A stretch of 64,000 nt of DNA, from contig NW_026527054.1 in NCBI RefSeq assembly GCF_027744825.2, positions 2,356,001-2,420,000 of the forward strand, written 5' to 3'. Origin of the DNA: Synchiropus splendidus (Eukaryota; Chordata; Actinopteri; Syngnathiformes; Callionymidae). This document shows positions 22,535 to 36,480 of this stretch, piece by piece. The stretch's first letter is position 1. Each line of letters begins with the position of its first letter. The notes under the pieces were generated by a model. The model had not been told where the DNA came from. It ran no database searches and saw only the letters and a program-made list of their open reading frames with translations. Both the position numbers and the translations under genes were made by a program.

Positions 22535-22989
22535 AGAATGTTGATAACTTTGGAAAAACACTTCAGACAGCTTAGATTTGATGTGCAACTTCTAGAAAGA
22601 CCCTTTCTGGTATAGTGGGAGGTGAAAATTTCATGTTCTGGAGCTTACCTACAAAGTTTTGGCACAATGCAGAAAACGCGTTTTCATCCTCAGATATGGT
22701 CGATTCCGGAACGCCAATCATCAAAATGTTGATAACTTTGGAAAAACACTTCAGACAGCTTATATTTGATGTGCAACTACTCGAAAGACCCTTTCTGCTA
22801 TCGTGGGAGGTGAAAATTTCATGTTCTGAAGCTTCCCTGCAAAGTTATGGCACAATGCAGAAAATGCGTTTTCAGCCTCACATAAGGTCGATTCAGGAAC
22901 GCCAAACATCAAACTGTTGATAACTTTGGAAAAACACTTCAGACAGCTTAGATTTGATGTGCAACTACTCGAAAGACCCTTTCTGCTAT
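22535..22989. repeat. linker monomers
   Basis: Just over two monomers include the TTCTGGAGCTTACC form near 22634 and CAAACATCAAACTG near 22903. They resemble 20501-21002 but in a different arrangement. Confidence 0.6.
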
Positions 22990-23929
22990 CGTGGGAGGTG
23001 AAAAATTCATGTTCTGAAGCTTCCCTGCAAAGTTATGGCACAATGCAGAAAACGCGTTTTCAGCCTGAGATAAGGTGGGTTCCAGAACGCCAAACATAAA
23101 AATGTTGATAACTTTGGAAAAACACTTCAGACAGCTTAGATTTGATGTGAGACTACTAGAAAGACCCTTTCTGCTATAGTGGGATATGAAAATTTCATGT
23201 TCAGAAGCTTCCCTGCAAAGTTATGGCAGAATGCGTAAATCGTGTTTTCAGCATGAGATAAGGTCGATTCCGGAACGCCAATCATAAAAGTGTTGATAAC
23301 TTTGGAAAAACACTTCAAACAGCTTTGATTTGATGTGCACCTACTAGAAAGACCCTTTCTGCTATAGTGGGAGTTGAAAATATCATGTTCTGAAGCTTCC
23401 CTGCAAAGTTATGGCACAATGTAGAAAACCCGTTTTCAGCCTGAGAAAAGGTCGATTCAGGAACACCAAACATAAAAATGTTGAAAACTTTCGAAAAACA
23501 CTTCAGACAGCTTAGATTTGATGTGCAACTACGAGAAAGACCCTTTCTGCTATAGTGGGAGGTGAAAATTTCATGTTCTGAAGCTTCGCTGCAAAGTTAT
23601 GGCACAATGCGTAAAACTCGTTTTCAGCCTCAGATGAGGTTGATTTCAGAACGCCAAACATAAAAATGTTGATAACTTTGGAAAAACACTTCAAACAGCT
23701 TAGATTTGATGTGCAACTACTAGAAAGACCCTTTCTGCTATAGTGGGAGTTGAAAATTTCATGTTCTGAAGCTTTCCTGCAAAGTTATGGCACAATGCGT
23801 AAAACGCGTTTTCAGCCAGAGATGAGGTTGTTTTCAGAACGCCAAACATAAAAATGTTGAGAACTTTGGAAAAACACTTCAGACAGCTAATATTTGATGT
23901 GCACCTACTAGAAAGACGCATTCTGCTAT
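22990..23929. repeat. 5-mer HOR, copy 1 (940 bp)
   Basis: Five monomers run through the GTGAGACTACTAG, GCACCTACTAG, CTACGAGAAAG and GACGCATTCTGC types. The first 720 bp or so repeat at +940 bp. Confidence 0.8.
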
Positions 23930-24650
23930 AGTGGGAGGTTAAAATTTCATGTTCTGAAGCTTCCCTGCAAAGTTATGGCACAATGCAGAAAACGCGTTTT
24001 CAGCCTGAGATAAGGTGGGTTCCAGAACGCCAAACATAAAAATGTTGATAACTTTGGAAAAACACTTCAGACAGCTTAGATTTGATGTGAGACTACTAGA
24101 AAGACCCTTTCTGCTATAGTGGGATATGAAAATTTCATGTTCTGAAGCTTCCCTGCAAAGTTATGGCAGAATGCGTAAATCGTGTTTTCAGCCTGAGATA
24201 AGGTCGATTCCGGAACGCCAATCATAAAAGTGTTGATAACTTTGGAAAAACACTTCAAACAGCTTTGATTTGATGTGCACCTACTAGAAAGACACTTTCT
24301 GCTATAGTGGGAGTTGAAAATATCATGTTCTGAAGCTTCCCTGCAAAGTTATGGCACAATGCAGAAAACCCGTTTTCAGCCTGAGAAAAGGTCGATTCAG
24401 GAACACCAAACATAAAAATGTTGAAAACTTTCGTAAAACACTTCAGACAGCTTAGATTTGATGTGCAACTACGAGAAAGACCCTTTCTGCTATAGTGGGA
24501 GGTGAAAATTTCATGTTCTGAAGCTTCGCTGCAAAGTTATGGCACAATGCGTAAAACTCGTTTTCAGCCTGAGATGAGGTTGATTTCAGAACGCCAAACA
24601 TAAAAATGTTGATAACTTTGGAAAAACACTTCAAACCGCTTAGATTTGAT
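23930..24650. repeat. 5-mer HOR, copy 2 (incomplete)
   Basis: The copy aligns with 22990-23710 at +940 bp (23136 to 24076 and 23512 to 24452). It breaks near 24650, where CAACTTCTAGAAAG and the GGAGCTTACC monomer follow instead of the fourth and fifth monomers. Confidence 0.8.
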
Positions 24651-26334
24651 GTGCAACTTCTAGAAAGACCCTTTCTGGTATAGTGGGAGGTGAAAATTTC
24701 ATGTTCTGGAGCTTACCTACAAAGTTTTGGCACAATGCAGAAAACGCGTTTTCATCCTCACATAAGGTCGATTCAGGAACGCCAAACATCAAACTGTTGA
24801 TAACTTTGGAAAAACACTTCAGACAGCTTAGATTTGATGTGAGACTACTAGAAAGACCCTTTCTGCTATAGTGGGATATGAAAATTTCATGTTCTGAAGC
24901 TTCCCTGCAAAGTTATGGCAGAATGCGTAAATCGTGTTTTCAGCCTGAGATAAGGTCGATTCCGGAACGCCAATCATAAAAGTGTTGATAACTTTGGAAA
25001 AACACATCAGACAGCTTAGATTTTATCTGCAACTACTACAAAGACCCTTTCTGCTATATTGGGAGGTTAAATTTTCATGTTCAGAAGCTTCCATGCAAAG
25101 TTATGGCACAATGCAGACAACGCGTTTTCAGCCTGAGATAAGGTCGATTCTGAAACGCCAAGCGTAAAAATGTTGATAACTTTGGAAAAACATTTCAGAC
25201 AGCTTAGATTTGATGTGCAACTACTAGAAAGACCCTTTCTGCTGTAGTGGGAGGTGAATATTTCATTTTCTGAAGCTTCCCTGCAAAGTTATGGCACAAT
25301 GCCGAAAACGCGTTTTCAGCCTGAGATAAGGTGGGTTCCGGAATGCCAAACGTAAAAATGTTGTTAACTTTGGAAAAACACTTCAGACAGCTTACATTTG
25401 ATGTGCAACTACTAGAAAGACCCCTTCTGCTATAGTGGGAGGTGAACATTTCATGTTCTGAAGCTTCCCTGCAAAGTTATGGGACAATGCAGAAAACGAT
25501 TTTTCATCCTGAGATAAGGTCGATTCCGGAACGCCAAACATAAAAATGTTGATAACTTTCGAAAAACACTTCAGACAGCTTAGATTTCATGTGCAACTAC
25601 TGGAAAGACCCTTTCTGCTATAGTGGGAGCTGAAAATTTCATGTTCTGAAGCTTCCCTGCAAAGTTATGGCACAATGCCGAAAACGCGTTTTCAGCCTGA
25701 GATAAGGTGGGTTCCGGAACGCCAAACGTAAAAATGTTGATAACTTTGGAACAACACTTCAGACAGCTTAGATTTAATGTGCAACTACTAGAAATACCCT
25801 TTCTGCTATAGTGGGAGGTGAAAATTTCATTTTCTGAAGCTTCCCTGCAAAGTTATGGCACAATGCGTGAAACGCGTTTTCAGCCTGAGATAAGGTCGAT
25901 TCCGGAACGCCAAACATAAAAATGTTGATAACTTTGGAAAAACACTTCAGACAGCTTACATTTGATCTGCAACTACTAGAATGACCCTTTCTGCTATAGT
26001 GGGAGGTTAAATTTTCATGTTCAGAAGCTTCCATGCAAAGTTATGGCACAATGCAGACAACGCGTTTTCAGCCTGAGATAAGGTCGATTCTGAAACGCCA
26101 AAAGTAAAAATGTTGATAACTTTGGAAAAACATTTCAGACAGCTTAGATTTGATGTGCAACTACTAGAAAGACCCTTTCTGCTATAGTGGGATATGAAAA
26201 TTTCATGTTCTGAAGCTTCCCTGCAAAGTTACGGCAGAATGCGTAAATCGTGTTTTCAGCCTGAGATAAGGTCGATTCCGGAACGCCAATCATAAAAGTG
26301 TTGATAACTTTGGAAAAACACTTCAGACAGCTTA
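24651..26334. repeat. mixed monomers, including a block shared with 37.7 kb
   Basis: About nine monomers lie here. The part from about 25690 to 26190 matches 37722-38222 at +12032 bp (64 monomers), including CAATGCGTGAAACGCG, ACATTTGATCTGC and CTAGAATGACCC. An altered CTACTACAAAGACC / TATATTGGGAGG monomer lies near 25035. Confidence 0.65.
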
Positions 26335-27839
26335 GATTTGATGTGAGACTACTAGAAAGACCCTTTCTGCTATAGTGGGATATGAAAATTTCATGTTCTG
26401 AAGCTTCCCTGCAAAGTTATGGCAGAATGCGTAAATGGTGTTTTCAGCCTGAGATAAGGTCGATTCCGGAACGCCAAACATAAAAGTGTTGATAACTTTG
26501 GAAAAACACTTCGAACAGCTTTGATTTGATGTGCACCTACTAGAAAGACCCTTTCTGCTATAGTGGGAGGTCAAAATTTCATGTTCTGAAGCTTCCCATG
26601 GAAAGTTATGGGACAATGCAGAAAACGATTTTTCATCCTCAGATAAGGTCGATTACGGAACGCGAAACATAAAAATGTTCATAACTTTCGAAAAACACTT
26701 CAGACAGCTTAGATTTGATGTGCAACTACTAGAAAGACCCTTTCTGGTATAGTGGGACGTGAAAATTTCATGTGCTGAAGCTTCCCTGCAAAGTTATGGC
26801 ACAATGCAGAAAACGCGTTTTCAGCTTGTGATAAGGTGGGTTCCAGAACGCCAAACATAAAAATGTTGATAACTTTCGAAAAACATTTTAGACAGCTTAG
26901 ATTTGATGTTCAAATACTAGAAAGACCCTTTCTTCTATAGTGGGAGGTTAAAATTTCATGTTCGAAAGCTTCCATGCAAAGTTATGGCACAATGCCGAAA
27001 ACGCATTTTCAGTCTGAGATAAGGTCGATTCCGGGACGCCAAACATAAAAATGTTGATAACTTTCGAAAAACACTTCAGACAGCTTAGATTTGATGTGCA
27101 TCTACTAGAAAGACCCTTTCTGCTATAGTGGGAGCTGAAAATGTCATGTTCTGAAGCTTCCCTGCAAAGTTATGGCACAATGCAGAAAACGCGTTTTCAG
27201 CTTGTGATAACGTGGGGTCCGGAACGCCAAACATAAAAATGTTGATAACTTTCGAAAAACACTTCAGACAGCTTAGATTTGATGTGCAAATACTAGAAAG
27301 ACCCTTTCTGCTATAGTGGGATGTGAAAATTTCATGTTCTGTAGCTTCCCTGCAAAGTTATCGGACAATGCAGAAAACGATTTTTCATCGTGAGAGTAGG
27401 TCGATTCCGGAACGCCAAACATAAAAATGTTGATAACTTTGGAAAAACACTTCAGACAGCTTAGATTTGATGTGCAACTACTAGAAAGACCCTTTCTGCT
27501 ATAGTGGGAAGTGAAAATTTCATGTTCTGAAGCTTCCCAGCAAAGTTATGGCACAATGCCGAAAACGCGTTTTCAGCTAGAGATAAGGTGGTTTCCGAAA
27601 CGCCAAACGTAAAAATGTTGATAACTTTGGAACAACACTTCAGACAGCTTAGATTTGATGTGCAACTACTAGAAAGACCCTTTCTGCTATAGTGGGACGT
27701 GAAAATTTCATGTTCTGAAGCTTCCATGCAAAGTTATGGCACAATGCAGACAACGCGTTTTCAGCCTGAGATAAGGTCGATTCTGGAACACCAAACATAA
27801 AAATGTTGAAAACTTTCGAAAAACACATCAGACAGCTTA
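26335..27839. repeat. 8-mer HOR, copy 1 (1505 bp)
   Basis: Eight monomers start at a GTGAGACTACTAG type and include one 189 bp CCCATGGAAAG monomer, giving 1505 rather than 1504. Other markers are TTCATGTGCTGAAGC, GCTTGTGATAACGTGGGG and CATCGTGAGAGTAGG. Confidence 0.85.
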
Positions 27840-29344
27840 GATTTGATGTGAGACTACTAGAAAGACCCTTTCTGCTATAGTGGGATATGAAAATTTCATG
27901 TTCTGAAGCTTCCCTGCAAAGTTATGGCAGAATGCGTAAATGGTGTTTTCAGCCTGAGATAAGGTCGATTCCGGAACGCCAAACATAAAAGTGTTGATAA
28001 CTTTGGAAAAACACTTCGAACAGCTTTGATTTGATGTGCACCTACTAGAAAGACCCTTTCTGCTATAGTGGGAGGTCAAAATTTCATGTTCTGAAGCTTC
28101 CCATGGAAAGTTATGGGACAATGCAGAAAACGATTTTTCATCCTCAGATAAGGTCGATTACGGAACGCGAAACATAAAAATGTTCATAACTTTCGAAAAA
28201 CACTTCAGACAGCTTAGATTTGATGTGCAACTACTAGAAAGACCCTTTCTGGTATAGTGGGACGTGAAAATTTCATGTGCTGAAGCTTCCCTGCAAAGTT
28301 ATGGCACAATGCAGAAAACGCGTTTTCAGCTTGTGATAAGGTGGGTTCCAGAACGCCAAACATAAAAATGTTGATAACTTTCGAAAAACATTTTAGACAG
28401 CTTAGATTTGATGTTCAAATACTAGAAAGACCCTTTCTTCTATAGTGGGAGGTTAAAATTTCATGTTCGAAAGCTTCCATGCAAAGTTATGGCACAATGC
28501 CGAAAACGCATTTTCAGTCTGAGATAAGGTCGATTCCGGGACGCCAAACATAAAAATGTTGATAACTTTCGAAAAACACTTCAGACAGCTTACATTTGAT
28601 GTGCATCTACTAGAAAGACCCTTTCTGCTATAGTGGGAGCTGAAAATTTCATGTTCTGAAGCTTCCCTGCAAAGATATGGCACAATGCAGAAAACGCGTT
28701 TTCAGCTTGTGATAACGTGGGGTCCGGAACGCCAAACATAAAAATGTTGATAACTTTCGAAAAACACTTCAGACAGCTTAGATTTGATGTGCAAATACTA
28801 GAAAGACCCTTTCTGCTATAGTGGGATGTGAAAATTTCATGTTCTGAAGCTTCCCTGCAAAGTTATCGGACAATGCAGAAAACGATTTTTCATCGTGAGA
28901 GTAGGTCGATTCCGGAACGCCAAACATAAAAATGTTGATAACTTTGGAAAAACACTTCAGACAGCTTAGATTTGATGTGCAACTACTAGAAAGACCCTTT
29001 CTGCTATAGTGGGACGTGAAAATTTCATGTTCTGAAGCTTCCCAGCAAAGTTATGGCACAATGCCGAAAACGCGTTTTCAGCTAGAGATAAGGTGGTTTC
29101 CGAAACGCCAAACGTAAAAATGTTGATAACTTTGGAACAACACTTCAGACAGCTTAGATTTGATGTGCAACTACTAGAAAGACCCTTTCTGCTATAGTGG
29201 GACGTGAAAATTTCATGTTCTGAAGCTTCCATGCAAAGTTATGGCACAATGCAGACAACGCGTTTTCAGCCTGAGATAAGGTCGATTCTGGAACACCAAA
29301 CATAAAAATGTTGAAAACTTTCGAAAAACACATCAGACAGCTTA
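27840..29344. repeat. 8-mer HOR, copy 2 (1505 bp)
   Basis: This is a near-identical tandem copy at +1505 bp (26332 to 27837 and 27461 to 28966). Differences are single bases, such as CAAAGATATGG near 28671 against CAAAGTTATGG near 27166. The monomer set differs from the 1504 bp 8-mer at 0.8-3.8 kb. Confidence 0.85.
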
Positions 29345-30499
29345 GATTTCATGTGCAACTACAAGAAAGACCCTTTCTGCTATAGTGGGAGCTGAAAATT
29401 TCATGTTCTGAAGCTTCCCTGCAAAGTTATGGCACAATGCAGAAAACGCGTTTTCAGCCTGAGACAAGGTGGTTTCCGAAACGCCAAACGTAAAAATGTT
29501 GATAACTTTGGAACAACACTTCAGACAGCTTAGATTTAATGTGCAACTACTAGAAATACCCTTTCTGCTGTAGTGGGAGGTGAAAATTTCATGTTCTGAA
29601 GATTCCCTGCAAAGTTATGGCACAATGCAGGAAACGCGTTTTCAGCCTGAGATAAGGTCGATTCAGGAACACCAAACATAAAAATGTTGAAAACTTTCGA
29701 AAAACACTTCAGACAGCTTAGATTTGATGTGGAACTACTAGAAAGACCCTTTCTGCTATAGTGGGAGGTGAACATTTCATGTTCTGAAGCTTCCCTGCAA
29801 AGTTATGGCACAATACGTAAAACGCGTTTTCAGCCTGAGATAAGGTCGATTCCGGAACGCCAAACTTAAAAATGTTGATAACTTTAGAAAAACACTTCAG
29901 ACAGCTTACATTTGATGTGCAACTACTAGAAAGACCCTTTCTGCTATAGTGGGAGGTGAACATTTCATGTTCTGAAGCTTCCCTGCAAAGTTATGGCACA
30001 ATGCGTAAAACGCGTTTTCAGCCTAAGATAAGGTCGATTCCGGAACGCCAAACATAAAAATGTTGATAACTTTGGAAAAACACATCAGACAGCTTAGATT
30101 TGATGTGAAACTACTAGAAAGACCCTTTCTGCTATAGTGGGAGGTTAAATTTTCATGTTCGGAAGCTTCCATGCAAAGTTATGGCACAATGCAGACAACG
30201 CGTTTCCAGCCTGAGATAAGGTCGATTCTGAAACGCCAAACAAAAAAATGTTGATAACTTTGGAAAAACACTTCAGACAGCTTAGATTTGATGTGAAACT
30301 ACAAGAAAGACCCTTTCTGCTATAGTGGGAGGTGACAATTTCATGTCCTGAAGCTTCCCTGCAAAGTTATGGCACAATGCAGAAAACGCGTTTGCAGCCT
30401 GAGATAAGGTCGATTCTGGAACACCAAACATAAAAATGTTGAAAACTTTCGAAAAACACTTCAGACAGCTTAGATTTGATGTGGAACTACTAGAAAGAC
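29345..30499. repeat. 1.04 kb block shared with 38.3-39.3 kb
   Basis: About 29450-30490 matches about 38284-39325 at +8834 bp (47 monomers minus 2). Shared features are the GGTGGTTTCCGAAACG, GAAGATTCCCTGC, CCAAACTTAAAAATG, CATGTCCTGAAGC and CGTTTGCAGCC monomers. It lies directly after the 1505 bp tandem pair. Confidence 0.8.
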
Positions 30500-31544
30500 C
30501 CTTTCTGCTATAGTGGGAGGTCAAAATTTCATGTTCTGAAGCTTCCCTGGAAAGTTATGGGACAATGCAGAAAACGCGTTTTCAGCCTGAGGTAAGGTGG
30601 GTTCCGAAACGCCAAACGAAAAAATGTTGATCACTTTGGAACAACACTTCAGACAGCTTAGAATTGATGTGCAAGTACTAGAAAGACCCTTTCTGTTACA
30701 GTGGGAGGTGAAAATTTCATGTTCTGAAGCTTCCCTGCAAAGTTATGGCACAATGCGTAAAACGTGTTTTCAGCCTGAGATAAGGTCGATTCTGGAACAC
30801 CAAACATAAAAATATTGATAACTTTGGAAAAACACTTCAGACAGCTTAGATTTGATGTGCAACTACTAGAAAGACCCTTTCTGCTATAGTGGGAGGTCGA
30901 AATTTCATGTTCTGAAGCTTCCCTGGAAAGTCATGGGACAATGCAGAAAACGATTTTTCATCCTGAGATAAGGTCGATTCCGGAACACCAAACATAAAAA
31001 TGTTGATAACTTTCGAAAAACACTTCGGACAGCTTAGATCTGATGTGCAACTACTAGAAAGACCCTTTCTGCTATCGTGGGAGGTGAACATTTCATGTTC
31101 TGAAGCTTCCCTGAGAAGTTATGGCACAATGCAGAAAATGCGTTTTCAGCCTGAGATAAGGTTGATTCCGGATCGCCAAACATAAAAATGTTGATAACTT
31201 TGGAAAAACACTTCAAACAGCTTAGATTTGATGTGCAACTACTAGAAAGACCCTTTCTGCTATAGTTGGAGGTGAACATTTCATGTTCTGAAGCTTCCCT
31301 CAAAGTTATGGGACAATGCAGAAAACGTGTTTTCAGCCTGAGATAAGGTGGGTTCCGGAACGCCAAATGTAAAAATGTTGATAACTTTGGAAAAACACTT
31401 CAAACAGCTTAGATTTGATGTGCAACTACTAGAAAGACCCTTCCTGCTATAGTGGAAGGTTAAAATTTCATGTTCTGAAGCTTCCCTGAGAAGTTATGGC
31501 ACAATGCAGAAAATGCGTTTTCGGCCTGAGATAAGGTCGATTCC
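30500..31544. repeat. 9-mer-type block, left copy
   Basis: About 30500-31350 matches 32191-33041 at +1691 bp (9 x 188 minus 1). Its anchor monomer has CCTGAGGTAAGG, CCAAACGAAAAAATG, AGAATTGATGTGC and CAAGTACTAG. The family includes a 187 bp monomer (CCCTCAAAGTTATGGGAC near 31299), which explains the missing base. From about 31072 the sequence is also repeated at +31578 bp. Confidence 0.8.
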
Positions 31545-33264
31545 GGAACGCCAAACATAAAAATGTTGATAGCTTTGGAAAAACACTTCAAACAGCTTAG
31601 ATTTGATGTGCAACTACTGGAAGAACCCTTTCTGCTATAGTGGGAGGTTAAAATTTCATGTTCTGAAGCTTCCCTGCAAAGATATGGCACAATGCAGAAA
31701 ACGCGTTTTCAGCCTGAGATAAGGTGGGTTCCGGAACGCCAAATGTAAAAATGTTGATAACTTTTAAAAAACACTTCAGACAGCTTAGATTTGATGTGCA
31801 ACTCCTAGAAAGACCCTTTCTTCTATAGTGGGAGGTGAACATTTCATGTTCTGAAGCTTCCCTGAGAAGTTATGGCACAATGCAGAAAACGCGTTTTCAG
31901 CCTGAGATAAGGTGGGTTCCGGAACACCAAGCGTAAAAATGTTGATAACTTTGGAACAACACTTCAGTCAGCTTAGATTTGATGTGCAACTACTAGAAAG
32001 ATCCTTTCTGCTTTAGTGGGAGGTGAAAATTTCATTTTCTCAAGCTTCACTGCAAAGTTATGGCACAATGCGTAAAACGCGTTTTCAGCCTGAGATAAGG
32101 TCGGTTCTAGAACGCCAAACATAAAAATGTTGATAACTTTGGAAAAACACCTCAGACAGCTTAGATTTGATGTGCAACTACTAGAAAGACCCTTTCTGCT
32201 ATAGTGGGAGGTCAAAATTTCATGTTCTGAAGCTTCCCTGGAAAGTTATGGGACAATGCAGAAAACGCGTTTTCAGCCTGAGGTAAGGTGGGTTCCGAAA
32301 CGCCAAACGAAAAAATGTTGATCACTTTGGAACAACACTTCAGACAGCTTAGAATTGATGTGCAAGTACTAGAAAGACCCTTTCTGTTACAGTGGGAGGT
32401 GAAAATTTCATGTTCTGAAGCTTCCCTGCAAAGTTATGGCACAATGCGTAAAACGTGTTTTCAGCCTGAGATAAGGTCGATTCTGGAACGCCAAACATAA
32501 AAATGTTGATAACTTTGGAAAAACACTTCAGACAGCTTAGATTTGATGTGCAACTACTAGAAAGACCCTTTCTGCTATAGTGGGAGGTCGAAATTTCATG
32601 TTCTGAAGCTTCCCTGGAAAGTCATGGGACAATGCAGAAAACGATTTTTCATCCTGAGATAAGGTCGATTCCGGAACACCAAACATAAAAATGTTGATAA
32701 CTTTCGAAAAACACTTCGGACAGCTTAGATCTGATGTGCAACTACTAGAAAGACCCTTTCTGCTATCGTGGGAGGTGAACATTTCATGTTCTGAAGCTTC
32801 CCTGAGAAGTTATGGCACAATGCAGAAAATGCGTTTTCAGCCTGAGATAAGGTTGATTCCGGATCGCCAAACATAAAAATGTTGATAACTTTGGAAAAAC
32901 ACTTCAAACAGCTTAGATTTGATGTGCAACTACTAGAAAGACCCTTTCTGCTATAGTTGGAGGTGAACATTTCATGTTCTGAAGCTTCCCTCAAAGTTAT
33001 GGGACAATGCAGAAAACGTGTTTTCAGCCTGAGATAAGGTCGATTCCGGAACGCCAAACATAAAAATGTTGATAACTTTCGAAAAACACTTCGGACAGCT
33101 TAGATCTGATGTGCAACTACTGGAAAGACCCTTTCTGCTATAGTGGGAGGTGAACATTTCATGTTCTGAAGCTTCCCTGCAAAGTTATGGCACAATGCAG
33201 ACAACCCGTTTTCAGCCTGAGATAAGATCGATTCTGGAACGCCAAACATAAAAATGTTGATAAC
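31545..33264. repeat. 1.72 kb block repeated exactly 75 monomers downstream
   Basis: The block matches 45645-47364 at a constant offset of 14100 bp (75 x 188). Monomer classes in order include GATAGCTTTGG, CAACTCCTAG with TTCTTCTATAG, CACCAAGCG, GATCCTTTCTGCTTTAG with TTTTCTCAAGC, the CGAAAAAATG anchor, GGTCGAAATTTC with TCATGGGAC, and CTTCGGACAG. It contains a second 187 bp monomer near 32990. Confidence 0.85.
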
Positions 33265-36200
33265 TTTGGAAAAACACTTCAAACAGCTTAGATTTGATGT
33301 GCAACTACTAGAAAGACCCTTTCTGATATAGTGGATGGTGAAAATTAAAGGTCCTGAAGCTTCCCTGCAAAGTTATGGCACAATACGTAAAACGCGTTTT
33401 CAGCCTGAGATAAGGTCGATTCCGGAACGCCAAACATAAAAATGTTCATAACTTTGGAAAAACACTTCAGACAGCTTAGATTTGATGTGCAACTACTAGA
33501 AAGACCTTTTCTGCTATAGTGTTAGGTGAACATTTGATGTTCTGAAGCTTCCCTGAAAAGTTATGGCACAATGCGTAAAACGCGTTTTCAGCCAGAGATA
33601 AGGTCGATTCCGGAACGCCAAACATAAAAATGTTGATAACTTAGAAAAAACACTTCAGACAGCTTAGATTTGATGTGCAACTGCTAGAAAGACCCTTTCT
33701 GCTATAGTGGGAGGTGAACATTTCGTGTTCGGAAGCTTCCATGCCAAGTTATGGCACAATGCAGAAAACGCGTTTTCAGCCTGAGATAAGGTCGATTCTG
33801 GAACGCCAAACATAAAAATGTTTATAACTTTCGAAAAACACTTGAGACAGCTTAGATTTGATGTGCAACTTCTAGAAAGACCCTTTCTGCTATAGTGGGA
33901 GGTGAAAATTTCATTTCCTGAAGCTTCCCAGCAAAGTTATGGCACAAACCGTAAAAAGCATTTTCAGCCTGAGATAAGGTCGATTCCGGAACGACAAACA
34001 TAAAAATGTTGATAACTTTCGAAAAACACTTCAGACAGCTTCGATTTGATGTGCAACTACTAGAAAGACCCTTTCTGCTATAGTGTTAGGTCAAAATTTC
34101 ATGTTCTGAAGCTTCCCTGGAAAGTTATGGGACAATGCAGAAAACAATTTTTCATCCTGAGATAAGGTGGGTTCCGAAACGCAAAACGTAAAAATGTTGA
34201 TCACTTTGGAATAAAACTTCAGACAGCTTAGATTTGATGTGCAACTACTAGAAAGACCCTTTCCGCTAAAGTGAGAGGTGAACATTTCATGTTCTGAAGC
34301 TTCCCTGAGAAGTTATGGCACAATACAGAAAACGCGTTTTCAGCCTGTGATAAGATCGATTCCGAAACGCCAAACATAAAAATGTTGATAACTTTGGAAA
34401 AACACTTCAGACAGCTTAGATTTGATGTGCAACTACTAGAAAAACCCTTTCTGCTATAGTGGGAGGTTGAAATTTCATTTTCTGAAGCTTCCCTGCAAAG
34501 ATATGGCACAATGCAGATAACGCGTTTTCAGACTGAGATAAGGTGGGTTCCGGAACGCCAAACATAAAAATATTCATAACTTTGGAAAAACACTTCAGAC
34601 AGCTTCGATTTGATGTGCAACTACTAGAAAGACCCTTTCTGCTATAGTGGGAGGTGAAAATTTCATTTCCTGAAGCTTCCCTGCAAAGTTATGGCACCAA
34701 GCGTAAAAAGCATTTTCAGCCTGAGATAAGGTCGATTCCGGAACGCCAAACATAAAAATGTTGATAACTTTGGAAAAACACTTCAGACAGCTTAGATTTG
34801 ATGTGCAACTACTAGAAGGACCCTTTCTGCTATAGTGGGAGGTTAAAATTTCATTTTCTGAAGCTTCCCTGCAAAGATATGGCACAATGCAGATAACGCG
34901 TTTTCAGCCTGAGATAAGGTGGGTTCCGGAACGCCAAACATAAAAATGTTGATAACTTTGGAAAAACACTTCAGACAGCTTCGATTTGATGTGCAACTAC
35001 GAGAAAGACCCTTTCTGCGATAGTGGGTGGTGAACATTTCATGTTCTGAAGCTTCCCTGAGAAGGTATTGCACAATGCAGAAAACGCGTTTTCAGCCTGA
35101 GATAAGGTCGATTCCGGAACGCCAAACATAACAATGTTGATAACTTTGGAAAAACACATCAGACAGCTTAGATTTGATGTGCAACTACTAGAAAGACCCT
35201 TTCTGCTATAGTGTTAGGTCAAAATTTCATGTTCTGAAGCTTCCCTGAGAAGATATGGGACAATGCAGAAAACATTTTTTCATCCTGAGATATGGTCGAT
35301 TCTGTAACGCCAAACATAAAAATGTTGATAACTTTGGAAAAACACTTCAGACAGCTTAGATTTGATGTGCAACTTCTAGAAAGACCCTTTCTGCTATAGT
35401 GGGAGGTGAAAATTTCATTTCCTGAAGCTTCCCTGCAAAGTTATGGCACCAAGCGTAAAAAGCATTTTCAGCTTGAGATAAGGTCGATTCCGGAACGCCA
35501 AACATAAAAATGTTGATAACTTTCGAAAAACACTTCAGACAGCTTAGATTTGATGTGCAGCTACTAGAAAGACCCTTTCTGCTATAGTGGGACGTGAAAA
35601 TTTCATGTTCTGAAGCTTCCCAGCAAAGTTATGGCACAATGCCGAAAACGCGTTTTCAGCCTGAGATAAGGTGGGTTCCGGAACGCCAAACATAAAAATG
35701 TTGATAACTTTGGAAAAACCCTTCAGACAGCTTAGATTTGATGTGCAACAACTAGAAAGACCCTTTCTGCTATAGTGGGAGGTCGAAATTTCATGTTGTG
35801 AAGCTTCCCTGAGAAGTTATGGGACAATGCAGAAAATGATTTTTCAGCCTGAGACAAGGTGGGTTCCGAAACGCCAAACATAAAAATGTTGATAACTTTC
35901 GAAAAACACTTCGGACAGCTTAGATCTGATGTGCAACTACTAGAAAGAGCCATTCTGCTATCGTGGGATGTGAACATTTCATGTTCTGAAGCTTCCCTGA
36001 GAAGTTATGGCACAATGCAGAAAATGCATTTTCAGCCTGAGATAAGGTTGATTCCGGAACGCCAAACATAAAAATGTTGATAACTTTGGAAAAACACTTG
36101 AAACAGCTTAGATTTGATGTGCAACTACTAGAAGGACCCTTTCTGCTATAGTGGGAGGTTAGAATTTCATGTTCTGAAGCTTCCCTGCAAAGATATGGCA

Positions 36201-36480
36201 CAATGCAGAAAACGCGTTTTCAGCCTGAGATAAGGTGGGTTCCGGAACGCCAAACGTAAAAATGTTGATAACTTTTAAAAAACACTTCAGACAGCTTAGA
36301 TTTGATGTGCAACTACTAGAAAGACCCTTTCTTCTATAGTGGGAGGTGAACATTTCATGTTCTGAAGCTTCCCTGAGAAGTTATGGCACAATGCAGAAAA
36401 CGCGTTTTCAGCCTGAGATAAGGTGGGTTCCGGAACGCCAAGCGTAAAAATTTTGATAACTTTGGAACAACACTTCAGTC
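33265..36480. repeat. 3.2 kb duplicated block, left copy
   Basis: The matching part runs from about 33300 and corresponds to 39880-43250. The offset is 6580 bp up to about 34240 and 6768-6770 bp after it, because the right copy has one extra monomer and two single-base insertions. A shared private monomer is GTGGATGGTGAAAATTAAAGG near 33330. Others are CACCAAGCGTAAAAAGC, CGATAGTGGGTGG, AACATAACAATG and AAAATGATTTTTCAGCC. Confidence 0.85.
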